Assembly: GCF_029968015.1 (NCBI RefSeq)
Contig: NZ_JASCIS010000053.1
Coordinates: forward strand, 1 to 53,781
From: Streptomyces luteolus
GTDB taxonomy: Bacteria; Actinomycetota; Actinomycetes; Streptomycetales; Streptomycetaceae
Reading direction: 5' to 3'
Length of the DNA: 53,781 nt
The notes under the pieces were generated by a model, which was given only the letters and a program-made list of their open reading frames with translations, was not told the origin of the DNA and ran no database searches. Below are positions 26,681-35,420 of the stretch, piece after piece; positions within the stretch are counted from its first letter, which is position 1, and every line of letters starts with the position of its first letter. The position numbers were made by a program, and so were the translations under genes.

Positions 26681-27841
26681 TCAGCGGTCGTCGCCGAGTT
26701 CCTGGTGCATCTGAGGCTGGTCGTCCTTGTCGTGCTTGAGGGCGTATTCCTGGACCTTGTTGAACGCCCTCGATGCCTGGCCCAGGACTGCATCGTAAGG
26801 ATTTGTCCCGACAGTCTTCTTGGCGGTGCCTCCGAAGACGCCACCGAAGGTGTTGCTGACGAGGCCGTGACCGGCCGAAGCGATCTTGGCACCCGAGTCA
26901 AGGGCGGCGTTGCGCGGGATACCGGCCATGTCGGCGTACTTGTCCCCGAACGCCTTGCGGATCATCGCGACGAACGGATCGTAGGCCGGTGGGGGCACCA
27001 TCTCCCGTTCGTAGAACTTCAGGGCCTGCTTCGTCATGAACTTGCCGTCGTCGGTCTCCTTCCACTCCTTCTCCCGCTCGGTTCGCCACATGCGGTCCAC
27101 CAGGTCGACGTCCTTGGGCATCAGCCACTTCTCCGGCGTGCCGAGGTAGTGGTTGACGTAGTGCCAAGCGCACATGAAGCCCTCACGGTCCTCGTCGGAC
27201 ACGTGCACACCGAGGTTCTTCATCGCCTCCAGAATCTGGACGCTGAAGACACAGATGGCGCCGACGGTGTACTTCTGCGAGACCGGCTCGCCCCACTTGG
27301 CGTAGTCCCACTCGCCACTCTTCTTGTGCAGCTGCCGGACCGAGGCGTGAACCAGGCGCACCTTGGTCACGGTCGCCGCCAGGGTGCCATTACGCAGGGC
27401 GCCCCTGTCTCCCATGCCGATGAACAGCCGAGAGGACTGGGCCAGGCGCCGTCCCGGGCCGTCCACGCCGCCCAGACGGCCGGTGGAGCGCAGGGTGAAG
27501 GCGCCGGTGGGGGAAAGATACGTGCCGATCAGTCCGACCGTGCCCTGAAGCATGGATGCTTCCCCGTGATGGTGGTCGAAGAAGCCTTCCGCGGCCTTGA
27601 CGTCCGCCTCGCTCCAGCCTGGCGGCTCGGCGGTCGCCTCCTTCAGGAACTCGGCCAGCTTCGGGGGCAGGCCCGACAGATCCTGTCCCTGCTTCAGGGT
27701 CCCGATCGTGCGGAAGAGACCGTTGACTCCGTCGACCTCCCCGTTGTCGATCAGATCGGACACCAGCGTGTCGGCCGGTGGATCGCCGGCCTGGTTCGCG
27801 GCCTCCATATCGGCCCCGATGCTTTCGACCGTCATCGTCAT
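26681..27841 (-). CDS. DUF2236-type oxygenase (MpaB / latex-clearing protein superfamily)
   Basis: The protein has 386 residues. The signature of the superfamily is readable: HHHGEASMLQGTVGLIGTYL near the start, then RLFIGMGDRGAL, ATVTKVRLVHASVRQLHKKS with the proposed haem-ligand histidine region, SQKYTVGAICVFSVQILEAM, and AWHYVNHYLGTPEKWLMP. Characterised relatives (latex-clearing protein Lcp, fungal MpaB) are b-type haem oxygenases that cleave isoprenoid double bonds. I use the ATG at 27841 (MTMTVESIG), which has GGAGA 8 bases before it, rather than the longer frame to 28009. It converges on the carbamoyltransferase across 205 bases and seems independent of that cluster. Confidence 0.8.
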   Translation of the reverse strand: MTMTVESIGADMEAANQAGDPPADTLVSDLIDNGEVDGVNGLFRTIGTLKQGQDLSGLPPKLAEFLKEATAEPPGWSEADVKAAEGFFDHHHGEASMLQGTVGLIGTYLSPTGAFTLRSTGRLGGVDGPGRRLAQSSRLFIGMGDRGALRNGTLAATVTKVRLVHASVRQLHKKSGEWDYAKWGEPVSQKYTVGAICVFSVQILEAMKNLGVHVSDEDREGFMCAWHYVNHYLGTPEKWLMPKDVDLVDRMWRTEREKEWKETDDGKFMTKQALKFYEREMVPPPAYDPFVAMIRKAFGDKYADMAGIPRNAALDSGAKIASAGHGLVSNTFGGVFGGTAKKTVGTNPYDAVLGQASRAFNKVQEYALKHDKDDQPQMHQELGDDR

Positions 27842-28275
27842 GGGTGTTTCTCCGTTCTTCGTGGATGGGAAGGCGAGAAGGCGCACCCGGTGCCGCCGCA
27901 CGGCACGGCGAACAGGGCGCAGCGTGCTTCCCAACCGCGATCCTTGCCCGTGGTGACGGGCCCGGCGCTCATGCACGGGAGGGGTGCGGAAGCATTCGGT
28001 ATGCCTCACTGTGCCCCAAGATCACCCGATCGGTGAGGCCGGGAACGCGAGTTGGAGCTCCTGACCACGTGCAGCCGTACCTCGCCAGACTCCGCCTCGC
28101 GCCATCTTCATGTGGTAAGCGAGGTGATCCGGAAGAAGCTGCCTAGCGCGCCGGCGGACTCGTCCACTCCCCCGCCGCCCACTCCGGTCCGGAGACATAG
28201 GAGCGCGGCCACCGCTCCTTCGCCGGTCGCGACCACACGACCGCAACGGACGGAACGCATAGAACGGAGGCACGT

Positions 28276-28467
28276 ATGCCTGGCGACACCCGGCAGGCGA
28301 TCCCGGCGGCCGGAGACGAACCACGCGAGCACCACATGCACCTGCTCGGGCGGCATTACCGCCAAGTGGATGCAGGCCGCAAGACCGTCGAAGTGAGGGT
28401 GGCCACCCCGAACAAGCGCGCCGTCGCCGCCGGCGACACGGTCGTAAGCAGTTGGCGCGGGTGTTGA
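28276..28467 (+). pseudogene. truncated ASCH-domain protein
   Basis: The 63-residue translation contains EHHMHLLGRHYRQVDAGRKT, then VEVRVATPNKRAVAAGDTVV. This matches the first half of the ASCH fold (usual pattern: HMxLxxxYFxxVxxGxKTxExRxxDxxRxxIxxGDxI). ASCH proteins bind RNA or act on modified nucleosides. A strong GGAGG lies 7 bases before the ATG, so translation may still occur. The frame then ends abruptly (SSWRGC), lacking the second half of the barrel, so the gene is truncated. Confidence 0.6.
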
Positions 28468-28766
28468 TCAGCTCGCGAGTGCGGTCCCATGCACGCGTCC
28501 ACTCGGCGGGCCCTCGCCCTGCCACGTGCGCGACTGCTCGTTGATCGTCGTCCTGCGGTCATCCTTCGCTGGGTTGTTGTGAAAGCGGATCCCTGCACGG
28601 GTATGTGGCTGTCGGAGACAAGCAGGTCGAATAGGAGGGTGACACGCTCCTCGTTGCGGTTGGCGGGAAGTTCCTCGTGGATGCGCTGGGCGATGGCCCG
28701 GCGCGTTGGACTCGTGCTGGTTACTGGAGAATGCCGCGGCTCGCACGGTGGCGGAGACGAGCCTGT

Positions 28767-28795
28767 CGGGGGCACGGCTGTGAGCCGTGCCCCCG
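28767..28795 (-). terminator. hairpin terminator after the DUF397 gene
   Basis: A perfect 13-bp inverted repeat (CGGGGGCACGGCT and AGCCGTGCCCCCG) surrounds a three-base loop. It lies 44 bases beyond the stop of the minus-strand DUF397 gene, as expected for its transcription terminator. Confidence 0.7.
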
Positions 28796-28839
28796 CATAG
28801 ATGAGGAGCCTGAAGCGGTGTTCGCTGGTATGTCCGGGG

Positions 28840-29076
28840 TCAGCGGCGGCGGAGTTCGCCGTTCTGGATGCCACTGATGAAGGCGTCGTACTCGGAGTCG
28901 GTGAACAGATGCGGGGCCCTGTTGGGGTTCTTGGAGTCACGCAGGGCCACGATGCCTTGGTCGAGGAAGGCGACCTGGACGCAGTTGGTGCCGCCGCTGC
29001 TGGCGCTGCTGGTCAGCCACTGGGCGTCCCGCAGCTGGGACTCAACCCACTCCGGGTCGAGTTCGTTCTTGTTCAT
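28840..29076 (-). CDS. DUF397 domain protein
   Basis: The 78-residue protein shows the DUF397 pattern: WLTSSASSGGTNCVQVAFLD, then IVALRDSKNPNRAPHLFTDS, then a final helix ending GELRRR. These small proteins are found only in actinobacteria, paired with an XRE/DUF5753 regulator (the Scr1/BldB group), and have been proposed to act as its partner, perhaps antitoxin-like or modulating. Its ATG overlaps the stop of that regulator by four bases. A terminator follows. Confidence 0.92.
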   Translation of the reverse strand: MNKNELDPEWVESQLRDAQWLTSSASSGGTNCVQVAFLDQGIVALRDSKNPNRAPHLFTDSEYDAFISGIQNGELRRR

Positions 29077-29930
29077 GCAAAATCCTTGGCGATGGTGGTG
29101 AGAAGTGGCAGCGACGCTTTCTGGGAGAGAGCGTCAGATTTGAGCAGGTCGCTGGTGGTGCGGTAAATCTCTACCGTCTCCGGCTCGTTGAGGTGAAGCG
29201 ATGCCCTCGATGACTCGATGCACACCAGGTCCCGCCCAGTCGGGAAGGACATGAGCATGAAGGGTCCGTCCATCCCGGCGTGCGCACCGGCTCGGTATGG
29301 CAGGACCTGGATGGTGATGTTTGGCGCCGTACGGGCGAGGTCGATCAGGTGCTCGATCTGTGCGCGCATGACGGGACGGCCGCCGACTTCCTGACGCAGG
29401 AGCCCTTCGGGGAAGATGGTCCACATCTTCAGCGCCGGGTCGCGCTCCAGCATGTTCTTCTGGTGCTCAAGACGCATGGACACGAATCCGTCGATGTCCT
29501 CCGGGGTCTTCCACACCCGGCTTCCCTCAATCACGGCTCGGGCGTACTCCGGCGTCTGGAGAAGCCCGTGGATGGCTGTGGGATTGAAGACGAACAGGCT
29601 GCTGGCCATCTCCACCAGAGAGAGGTAGTCGGCGAGTGGGTCGTCAACAACGCCCTGATAGCGCTGAGTCCAGTCAGCTTCGCCAGCGCGGCGCACAAGG
29701 TTGCGTAGTTCTTCACGCAGGGCCGTGTCGTCGATCTCGTACACCTCGAAGAAGTGTGGTAGCTGCTGGATCTTGAGGCCCTGTACCCCTTTCTCGATCT
29801 TGCTGACCGTGGAGAAGGATCGATAGCCGAGACGGCTCGCTGCCTCCTCCTGCGTCCAGCCCAAGGCTTCGCGGATACGCCGGAGTTCAGCACCCAGGCG
29901 TCGGCGCCGAGGCGTCGGTTCGACCGGCAT
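29073..29930 (-). CDS. XRE-family regulator with DUF5753 domain
   Basis: The 285-residue protein has an N-terminal helix-turn-helix (about residues 10-65: LGAELRRIREALGWTQEEAA, SRLGYRSFSTVSKIEKG) and a C-terminal DUF5753 domain (from about residue 95: FNPTAIHGLLQTPEYARAVI, then RPVMRAQIEHLIDLARTAPN). I use the ATG at 29930, which has GGAGGTGGGAG before it. The ORF further upstream has no conserved content. The pair with DUF397 is one of many in a Streptomyces genome. The ATP-binding protein encoded divergently at 30146 is the usual third member of such loci. Confidence 0.92.
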   Translation of the reverse strand: MPVEPTPRRRRLGAELRRIREALGWTQEEAASRLGYRSFSTVSKIEKGVQGLKIQQLPHFFEVYEIDDTALREELRNLVRRAGEADWTQRYQGVVDDPLADYLSLVEMASSLFVFNPTAIHGLLQTPEYARAVIEGSRVWKTPEDIDGFVSMRLEHQKNMLERDPALKMWTIFPEGLLRQEVGGRPVMRAQIEHLIDLARTAPNITIQVLPYRAGAHAGMDGPFMLMSFPTGRDLVCIESSRASLHLNEPETVEIYRTTSDLLKSDALSQKASLPLLTTIAKDFA

Positions 29931-30145
29931 CTCCCACCTCCTCGTCAACGTCGCGGCCAGACTAGCGCCCGGGACAGTTTGTGAATATGCCAAGTCCCCG
30001 GGAGGAAAGACTTTCCTCAAGGACTGCTTGTCGAAAGGGTAGTTGGCCGTCATTATCGAAGCTCGCCCAGCGGACGGTGGCGCCCCGGTTACAGCGCGCC
30101 ACCTCTGCCATGGACGCTCGCGTGCCACCTGGAGGGTCAGTGCCC

Positions 30146-30559
30146 GTGATGGCGATCAGCCCCGTACGACAGCACCACATGATGCTGCCCGCGATCGGCC
30201 CCGAGGCCATGGAACCGGTACGGGAGATCGTGCGGGTCCTGCTGCGGATGTGGCGCAAGAGCGATCTGGAGTTCGCCATCGAGCTCGGAGTCACGGAGCT
30301 CCTGACCAACGTCGTCAAGCACGCGCCCGGCGATTGCGAGCTGCTGGTGCGCGAGACACCGGACGGGATCCTGGTCGGCGTCACCGACTTCGAGGACCGG
30401 CTGCCGGATGTGAAGGAGCCCGACGACGAGGCGGAGGGCGGCCGGGGCCTCTTCCTCCTGTCCTGCCTGACGGATGAACTGCAGACCCAGCCGCTGCTGC
30501 GCGGCAAGCAGGTCTGGTTCCGGATCAGCTGCCCTGCCGGAGAGGAGGGTGAGCAGTGA
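30146..30559 (+). CDS. ATP-binding protein, RsbW-like anti-sigma kinase family
   Basis: The protein has 137 residues and a GHKL/HATPase fold. ELGVTELLTNVVKHAPG is the N box, VGVTDFED the G1 region and EGGRGLFLLSCLTDEL the G2 box. Single-domain proteins of this size are anti-sigma factors or their relatives, many of which accompany XRE/DUF397 pairs in Streptomyces. The start is ambiguous: in-frame GTG at 30140 and 30146 and ATG at 30149 all follow GGAGGG at 30131-30136; I use 30146 for spacing. It is divergent from the XRE gene. Confidence 0.85.
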   Translation: MMAISPVRQHHMMLPAIGPEAMEPVREIVRVLLRMWRKSDLEFAIELGVTELLTNVVKHAPGDCELLVRETPDGILVGVTDFEDRLPDVKEPDDEAEGGRGLFLLSCLTDELQTQPLLRGKQVWFRISCPAGEEGEQ

Positions 30560-30775
30560 CGATCACCAGAACGAAGGGCGCGATCAGGCCATCGCCCCTG
30601 CTCCGTACGGCAGTTCGGGCAGTCTCTTGCTTTCGTGACGTGCTGCTGCGAGATCTGCACTCGGGGTCGTTTGCCCGGGTACGGCCGTTGGCTGCCCAGG
30701 GTGCACGCGGCCGTGAGCCGTGATCGCGGGTGCTGCGCCGCGTCCCGTTCCACCACATTCAGGAGAGGTGTTCCC

Positions 30776-31210
30776 GTGCCCGAGAAGGTCACCAAGGACA
30801 AGGTGCTGTGCTACGTCGTGCGCGACGGAAAGCTGCTGGTGTTCCGGCACACCGACTACAGCTACGAGGAGGTCGGAATCCAGGTCCCGGCCGGCAGCAT
30901 CCGTGCGGGTGAGAGTCCGGAGTCGGCGGCCCTGCGCGAGGCCGGGGAGGAGACCGGGCTGCGGGACTTCAAAATCATACGGAAGCTCGGTGAAGCGGGT
31001 TACGACATGAGCCCCTACCGGTTCGAGTTCCAGCGCCGGCACGTCTTCCACCTGGAGCTGACCGAGCCCGCACCGGAGCGATGGGACAGCCAGGAGAACC
31101 ACGACGGAGCACAGGAGCCCACCCGCTTCGAGTGCTTCTGGATCCCGTTGGAGGCCGCTCACGTCCTGCAGTCCGGCCAGGGCGCCTTGCTCGGCCATCT
31201 GTACAACTGA
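30776..31210 (+). CDS. single-domain NUDIX hydrolase
   Basis: The 144-residue protein is an ordinary single NUDIX domain. Its Nudix box runs from about G40 to L62 (PAGSIRAGESPESAALREAG, then EETGL), with all metal-binding glutamates. GTG at 30776 follows AGGAGAGG. It hydrolyses an unidentified nucleoside-diphosphate derivative. It lies 216 bases after the anti-sigma-like gene and converges on the P450 gene. It is less similar to the multi-domain NUDIX proteins at 2.5-5.2 kb than they are to the general family pattern. Confidence 0.9.
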   Translation: MPEKVTKDKVLCYVVRDGKLLVFRHTDYSYEEVGIQVPAGSIRAGESPESAALREAGEETGLRDFKIIRKLGEAGYDMSPYRFEFQRRHVFHLELTEPAPERWDSQENHDGAQEPTRFECFWIPLEAAHVLQSGQGALLGHLYN

Positions 31211-31279
31211 TTCCCAGTCCGGTTCACGCGGCCTACCACTGGAGGCGGCCGATGTACCGCGCCCTCCGTGCGGATGACA

Positions 31280-32467
31280 CTACGGATTCGAGGCCAAGAC
31301 GGGAAGCGCTGACAACCCCCGGATGAGCCGGGTACGCCGCCATCGCAGCTGATCCACGGGTACGGCGAGTTGCATTCCGCGGAATCGGGTCAGCACGGAT
31401 CGCAGGGCAATGTCCATCTCCGCCTTGGCCAGAGGGGCGCCGAGACAGCGGTGGATGCCGTGTCCAAAGGCGAGGTGAGCCGCCGCTTCCCGATCCAGGT
31501 TGAGCTGATCTGGCCCCTCGAACCTCTGCGGGTCGCGGTTGGCGGCCCCAAGGGCGACTAGCACCGGGACGCCGGCTGGGATTTCGGTGCCGCCGAGCCT
31601 GACTGCTTCCACGGTGAACCGGAAGGTGGAGGTGCTCACTGCCGAGTCGAAGCGGAGCAGCTCATCGAGTGCACTGGGGATGTCATCCGGGTTCTGCCGG
31701 AGACGATCAAGCTCGGCTGGGTGCTGGAGCAGTGCCAGCAGAGCGTTGCCAAGGGCGTTGGTGGTGGTTTCGTGTCCGGCTACGAGCAGCAGCACGGCCA
31801 GCGACACCAACTCCTCCTCGCTCAGGCGGTCGTCTCCGTCACGAGCCGAGATGAGCTGGTCCAGTAGGGAACTGCCGGCATTCCGGCGCTTGGCGTCGAT
31901 CAAACCCGCCATGTACTCCGCCATCGAGTGCGAGGCCGCATCGATGACGTCGGGCTGGCCTGCAGCGAACAGTTCCGCGGACCAGTGCTGGACGTCGAGC
32001 CGGTCGGCCAGCGGCACGCCGAGCATCTCGCAGATCACAATGACCGGCAGCGGTACCGCCAGGCCAGCCACGAAGTCGAAAGGTTCATCGAGGTTCCACC
32101 CGTCCAACAGTTTGTCGGCGACGCGGGCGATGAACGGACGCAGATCCGCGACGGCCCCTGTGGTGAATGCTTTGGCTACTAGTTTGCGAAGCCGGGTGTG
32201 CTGGGGCGGGTCACTGGCCAGCATGGTGTGGGCCACTGCAGGGTGCAGGCTGCGCCGTGATCCCTTGCCCTCGAAGAAGACGGATGTGTTCTTCGAAAGC
32301 CTGTTGTCACCGAGAGCTTCTTTGGCCTCCGCGTAGCCGGTGACCACGTAGCTAGTGTGCCCACCCGAGCTGGCCGATACAGGTTGGACCGGGCAGGCGG
32401 CCCGCATGGCTGCATAGGCCGGATAGGGGTCTTGGAGGAAGCGCGGATCCTGTGTCGGGTCGGTCAT
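31280..32467 (-). CDS. cytochrome P450
   Basis: The 395-residue protein has all P450 hallmarks: I-helix VAGHETTTN, ExxR in LDELLR, and the haem loop FGHGIHRCLG with the thiolate ligand C341. The length is that of soluble actinobacterial P450s (CYP105/CYP107-like). It needs a ferredoxin and reductase from elsewhere, as none is encoded here. I chose MTDPTQDPRFLQDPYP at 32467, only four bases after the stop of the membrane-protein gene upstream, so it belongs to the ImmA-membrane protein-P450 operon. The substrate is unknown. Confidence 0.93.
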   Translation of the reverse strand: MTDPTQDPRFLQDPYPAYAAMRAACPVQPVSASSGGHTSYVVTGYAEAKEALGDNRLSKNTSVFFEGKGSRRSLHPAVAHTMLASDPPQHTRLRKLVAKAFTTGAVADLRPFIARVADKLLDGWNLDEPFDFVAGLAVPLPVIVICEMLGVPLADRLDVQHWSAELFAAGQPDVIDAASHSMAEYMAGLIDAKRRNAGSSLLDQLISARDGDDRLSEEELVSLAVLLLVAGHETTTNALGNALLALLQHPAELDRLRQNPDDIPSALDELLRFDSAVSTSTFRFTVEAVRLGGTEIPAGVPVLVALGAANRDPQRFEGPDQLNLDREAAAHLAFGHGIHRCLGAPLAKAEMDIALRSVLTRFRGMQLAVPVDQLRWRRTRLIRGLSALPVLASNP

Positions 32468-32471
32468 GGTC

Positions 32472-33653
32472 CTAGGCTCCGACGGTGTTCGCCTGGCCGT
32501 CGTCGGCGACACGCCCGCCACTGCTGGCGTAGGCGTGTGCCATCAGCAGGTACCACTCCGTGGCCGCGCGCAGGTCCCTGCGGGAGTGGGCCTCTGCAGA
32601 AGGCGGGGCTACGTCGTCAGCGAGTCGGCCGACTTCAAGGTTGGAGAGCGCGGCCTTCACCACTGCCGCTTCGACCGCTGCGGCGCCTCGCACCGTTCCG
32701 GCATCGACGGTGCCCTCGGCCATTGCCTGCACCGCGCGCGGTCGGTACGGCCGAAGAGTGAGGATGCCGTCGCTTATCTCGATAACCCGTCGTTGGAGGA
32801 GGAAGTCCGATTCTGTCGACATGTCCTCGGCGTCTTCGGACGACAAGACGATGTGGGGCATCGCCGCCGAAAGGTCCTGCCATAGGCCGCCGAGCGCTTC
32901 GAAGGACCGCACCTCCCAACGCCGACGACGGGCCTGACTTATCGGGTAGATCACCGCGGGCAGGGTCAAGCCGACACACATCAGGAGGACGGCGAGCACC
33001 GGAGAGGTAACGCTGAAGACGCAGGGCGTACCCACGAGCGACGAACACTCCGCGTGGCTGTCTACCAGACCCAGGCTCAGGCCCAGGTCGATGAGCCGTA
33101 CCAACTTGTAGACGAGATAGATCAGGGCGAAAACACAGCCGGCTGCCGCTGTTCGAAGCCCCACCCTCACGCTGCTGCGGCGTGTGGACGTCGACTGCCG
33201 CAGGGCCTGCGCTAGGAAGTCAACAACCGCGAACCCAAGGTAGGAGACATATAGGAGCAGGTAGACGGCGTACACGTGGGGAGAGCGATGGGCCAGCTGT
33301 TCCACGGCGAACAGGATTGTCATGCTGGCGACTGTCGTACCGAGGAGCGCTAGGCGCACTCGGATTCGTCGCCGAGCTTCCACAGGGTCAAGGTTGAGCT
33401 GGAAGATTACGGCCAGAACCGCCGTGGCAGCCGCCAGTGACGCGCTGTTGCTCAACAGACGGGCGACGTGCGGCACTAGCGTCTCGACGGTGTCCCCGAC
33501 CAGTGGCGCGTAAGAGGCAAACGCCAGGGCGAAGGCTCCAAGGAGCCCACCCATGGCCCATACGCCTGTTGGCCGGGGGGTGCCTCGGCCAAATACCCAG
33601 TAGCCGGCAGCCCCCGTGAGCAGCAACGCCATGCCAAGAAAGACGACGTTCAT
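32472..33653 (-). CDS. MAB_1171c-family membrane protein (putative transporter, DUF6545-like)
   Basis: The protein has 393 residues. Seven hydrophobic segments lie in the first 250 residues (the first near 2-22, VVFLGMALLLTGAAGYWVFG). A soluble tail of about 150 residues follows with RRRRWEVRSFEALGGLWQDL and an acidic/basic helical region. This layout is that of the actinobacterial MAB_1171c group. The family is called a putative transporter, but no transport has been shown to my knowledge, and the soluble tail could equally be a sensor output. It overlaps the peptidase gene upstream by four bases and is followed by the P450 gene after four bases. The three are one operon. Confidence 0.78.
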   Translation of the reverse strand: MNVVFLGMALLLTGAAGYWVFGRGTPRPTGVWAMGGLLGAFALAFASYAPLVGDTVETLVPHVARLLSNSASLAAATAVLAVIFQLNLDPVEARRRIRVRLALLGTTVASMTILFAVEQLAHRSPHVYAVYLLLYVSYLGFAVVDFLAQALRQSTSTRRSSVRVGLRTAAAGCVFALIYLVYKLVRLIDLGLSLGLVDSHAECSSLVGTPCVFSVTSPVLAVLLMCVGLTLPAVIYPISQARRRRWEVRSFEALGGLWQDLSAAMPHIVLSSEDAEDMSTESDFLLQRRVIEISDGILTLRPYRPRAVQAMAEGTVDAGTVRGAAAVEAAVVKAALSNLEVGRLADDVAPPSAEAHSRRDLRAATEWYLLMAHAYASSGGRVADDGQANTVGA

Positions 33654-34192
33654 CGGCCGAGCCGACTCCTCTTGAAGGGCTGGGCGAAGAGTGCGTCCCA
33701 GCTGTCCGGCCCCTTTTCCGGTCGGAGCGAGGGAGATTCACGGTCGCGATAGATGCGCCGGCGGATAACCGACGCCATCATTTCCGCCTGACGTTCATCC
33801 GTTGTCGAGTAGCTCGTGCGCCCCGACATACGCAGGACCAAGGTCGGGTTGACGCCGAGCGCCAGAGCTTGCGCCGCATCGACCTCCAGACTGCCCGGAT
33901 GATCGCAGTAGACGTGACACAGTTCGTGCGTGAGGATGTGCCGCTGATGGTGGACCGATGTCCCCTCCTCGAAGAAGAGGAGGTCGGCATCTGGGGTTTC
34001 CATCCGGATACCACAAGGCACGTCGACGGCACCAAGCGTCGTCAGCGGTTGTAGAACGATCGGCTTTCCACGCCGGTCGGCTATCGCCTCGCGCAATTCA
34101 CGTGTACTGAAGCGGTGCGGCAGGTACAGGAGGTCAACCTGCTCCTCGCACCAATTGCGCAGTCGACTCTCGCCAACCTCTGACAAGGGCAT
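33650..34192 (-). CDS. ImmA/IrrE-family metallopeptidase
   Basis: The 180-residue protein has the zinc peptidase motif H89-E90-x-x-H93 in ILTHELCHVYCDH and a downstream glutamate in DERQAEMMAS (E133/E137) as third ligand. ImmA/IrrE enzymes cut XRE-type repressors to release genes they control. A suitable partner, the XRE protein encoded at 35421-35855, lies on the same strand upstream but is separated by an opposing gene. It overlaps the membrane protein gene by ATGA and opens the operon peptidase-membrane protein-P450. It has no membrane segment and should be cytoplasmic. Confidence 0.9.
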   Translation of the reverse strand: MPLSEVGESRLRNWCEEQVDLLYLPHRFSTRELREAIADRRGKPIVLQPLTTLGAVDVPCGIRMETPDADLLFFEEGTSVHHQRHILTHELCHVYCDHPGSLEVDAAQALALGVNPTLVLRMSGRTSYSTTDERQAEMMASVIRRRIYRDRESPSLRPEKGPDSWDALFAQPFKRSRLGR

Positions 34193-34533
34193 GGCTACCC
34201 CCCTCGGCCTCGGCTGTGCGCCAGCTTGCTGGCGATGGGCAGGCCGAGCATGCCAAGAGGAAGGCGGAACTCACACTTCCCGGAAGTCCCGGTTCCGATT
34301 ACGGATCGTGACTTTCAGGCGGAGGCGAATTCGCGACGTGGCACGACCCATGAAGGCAACTGACCGGCGAACCGCCGATCAGCTCTGGGCGCCGTACCCT
34401 GCGGTTGAACTGGTTGAAGTATCGACCATCCGTTATGTCCGACTACTCTGAATGACTGATCTCAGGCGCCCAAACAGGTGCGGGCGCGGGCTGTGGTGCA
34501 TGTCACCGGGGGTCAAGTACTTAATGTCATCGC
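34193..34533. other. 341-bp divergent intergenic region
   Basis: The region between the ImmA/IrrE gene (minus) and the MmyB-like regulator (plus) has no recognisable gene. It is noticeably lower in GC than its surroundings over about 34290-34460. It should contain both promoters; no clear -35/-10 pair could be assigned. Confidence 0.35.
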
Positions 34534-35379
34534 ATGGACGCTCGGGGTGGGCAGGACGAGGGTGATGAGTTCGATGGCGAACCCCTGCCTGCACTGCTGA
34601 AGTCGTGGCGGAGACGTACGGATCCGCGACGGATTCCAGGCTTGCCGACCTCGGGGAGGCGGATCGAAGGACTGACCCAGGCCGACGTTTCCCGTCTGGC
34701 TGGGGTAACTGCGCGCTGGTACGGCGCATTGGAGCGTGGCATCGAGGCCGAGTATTCGGCCGACTTCCTCGACCGCGTCTCCTCGGCGCTACGACTAAAT
34801 TCCGTGGAACGGCGCGCTTTGTACCTGAAGGCGGTTGGCCGTCCGCCGGCGCTGGCTGCACCGCCAGGCGCAGAGCTGGCTGCGACAGTGGACGAGGAAC
34901 TGCTGCAGGAATTCCTGGACAATCAGGCTCCCGCCCCTGCGTTCGCGACAGACCTCGACTGGAACCTGATCGCCCACAACGGGCCGCTGCGGGACTGGTT
35001 TCCTTGGGCTACCCATCAGGCCAATCAAATGCGATGGGTGTTTCTGGCCTCCGAAGCTCGCGAACAGCTCGTGGCCTGGGAGGAGGACTGGGCGCGCCCC
35101 CTCCTGGGGCAACTGCGCTACGAGAGGGCCCACCACCCGAAAAACAAGGCGCTGCTACAACTCGAGCGGGACATCCTCGCGGGATCACCGGCCGCGCGCG
35201 AGATATGGGATCGCCGCGAGGTAGTCGAGCACTCCCACGGAGCCTCGCGTCGACTCCGGCTCCCGTATCACCAAGGACGAGAGGTCGCGGTTCGCATCGT
35301 CGCCCTACGTCCGATGCGCAGCGATGCGCTCCGCGTCGTTGTACTCATGAAGGACCGACGCGAGACCCCCGGGTCTTGA
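34534..35379 (+). CDS. XRE-family regulator with MmyB-like ligand-binding domain
   Basis: The 281-residue protein has an N-terminal HTH (about residues 45-95: GLTQADVSRLAGVTARWYGA) and a C-terminal MmyB-like PAS-type domain (FATDLDWNLIAHNGPLRDWF, then RLRLPYHQGREVAVRIVALR). MmyB-like regulators bind fatty acids or other small hydrophobic ligands and often sit beside oxidoreductase genes. This gene is inserted, in the opposite direction, between the ImmA operon and its likely XRE partner. ATG at 34534 begins the only consistent frame. It may control itself and a flanking operon. Confidence 0.88.
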   Translation: MDARGGQDEGDEFDGEPLPALLKSWRRRTDPRRIPGLPTSGRRIEGLTQADVSRLAGVTARWYGALERGIEAEYSADFLDRVSSALRLNSVERRALYLKAVGRPPALAAPPGAELAATVDEELLQEFLDNQAPAPAFATDLDWNLIAHNGPLRDWFPWATHQANQMRWVFLASEAREQLVAWEEDWARPLLGQLRYERAHHPKNKALLQLERDILAGSPAAREIWDRREVVEHSHGASRRLRLPYHQGREVAVRIVALRPMRSDALRVVVLMKDRRETPGS

Positions 35380-35420
35380 TCGCCCGCGCGGCCGGGACGC
35401 ACCCTGCCCCGCAGGCAGCG

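Larger units (their letters stand above)
27842..28839. other. about 1 kb with only a truncated ASCH gene and a terminator
   Basis: Between the MpaB-like gene and the DUF397 gene I can support only the ASCH fragment (28276-28467) and the terminator hairpin (28767-28795). The other open frames show no motif or conserved pattern that I recognise. The stretch 28468-28760 may be a remnant of another gene, but I could not identify it. Confidence 0.4.

Noticed and set aside
26612..28036. A 474-codon open frame on the plus strand
   Set aside because: Antisense to the MpaB-like gene, whose superfamily motifs are clear; it also lacks a ribosome binding site.
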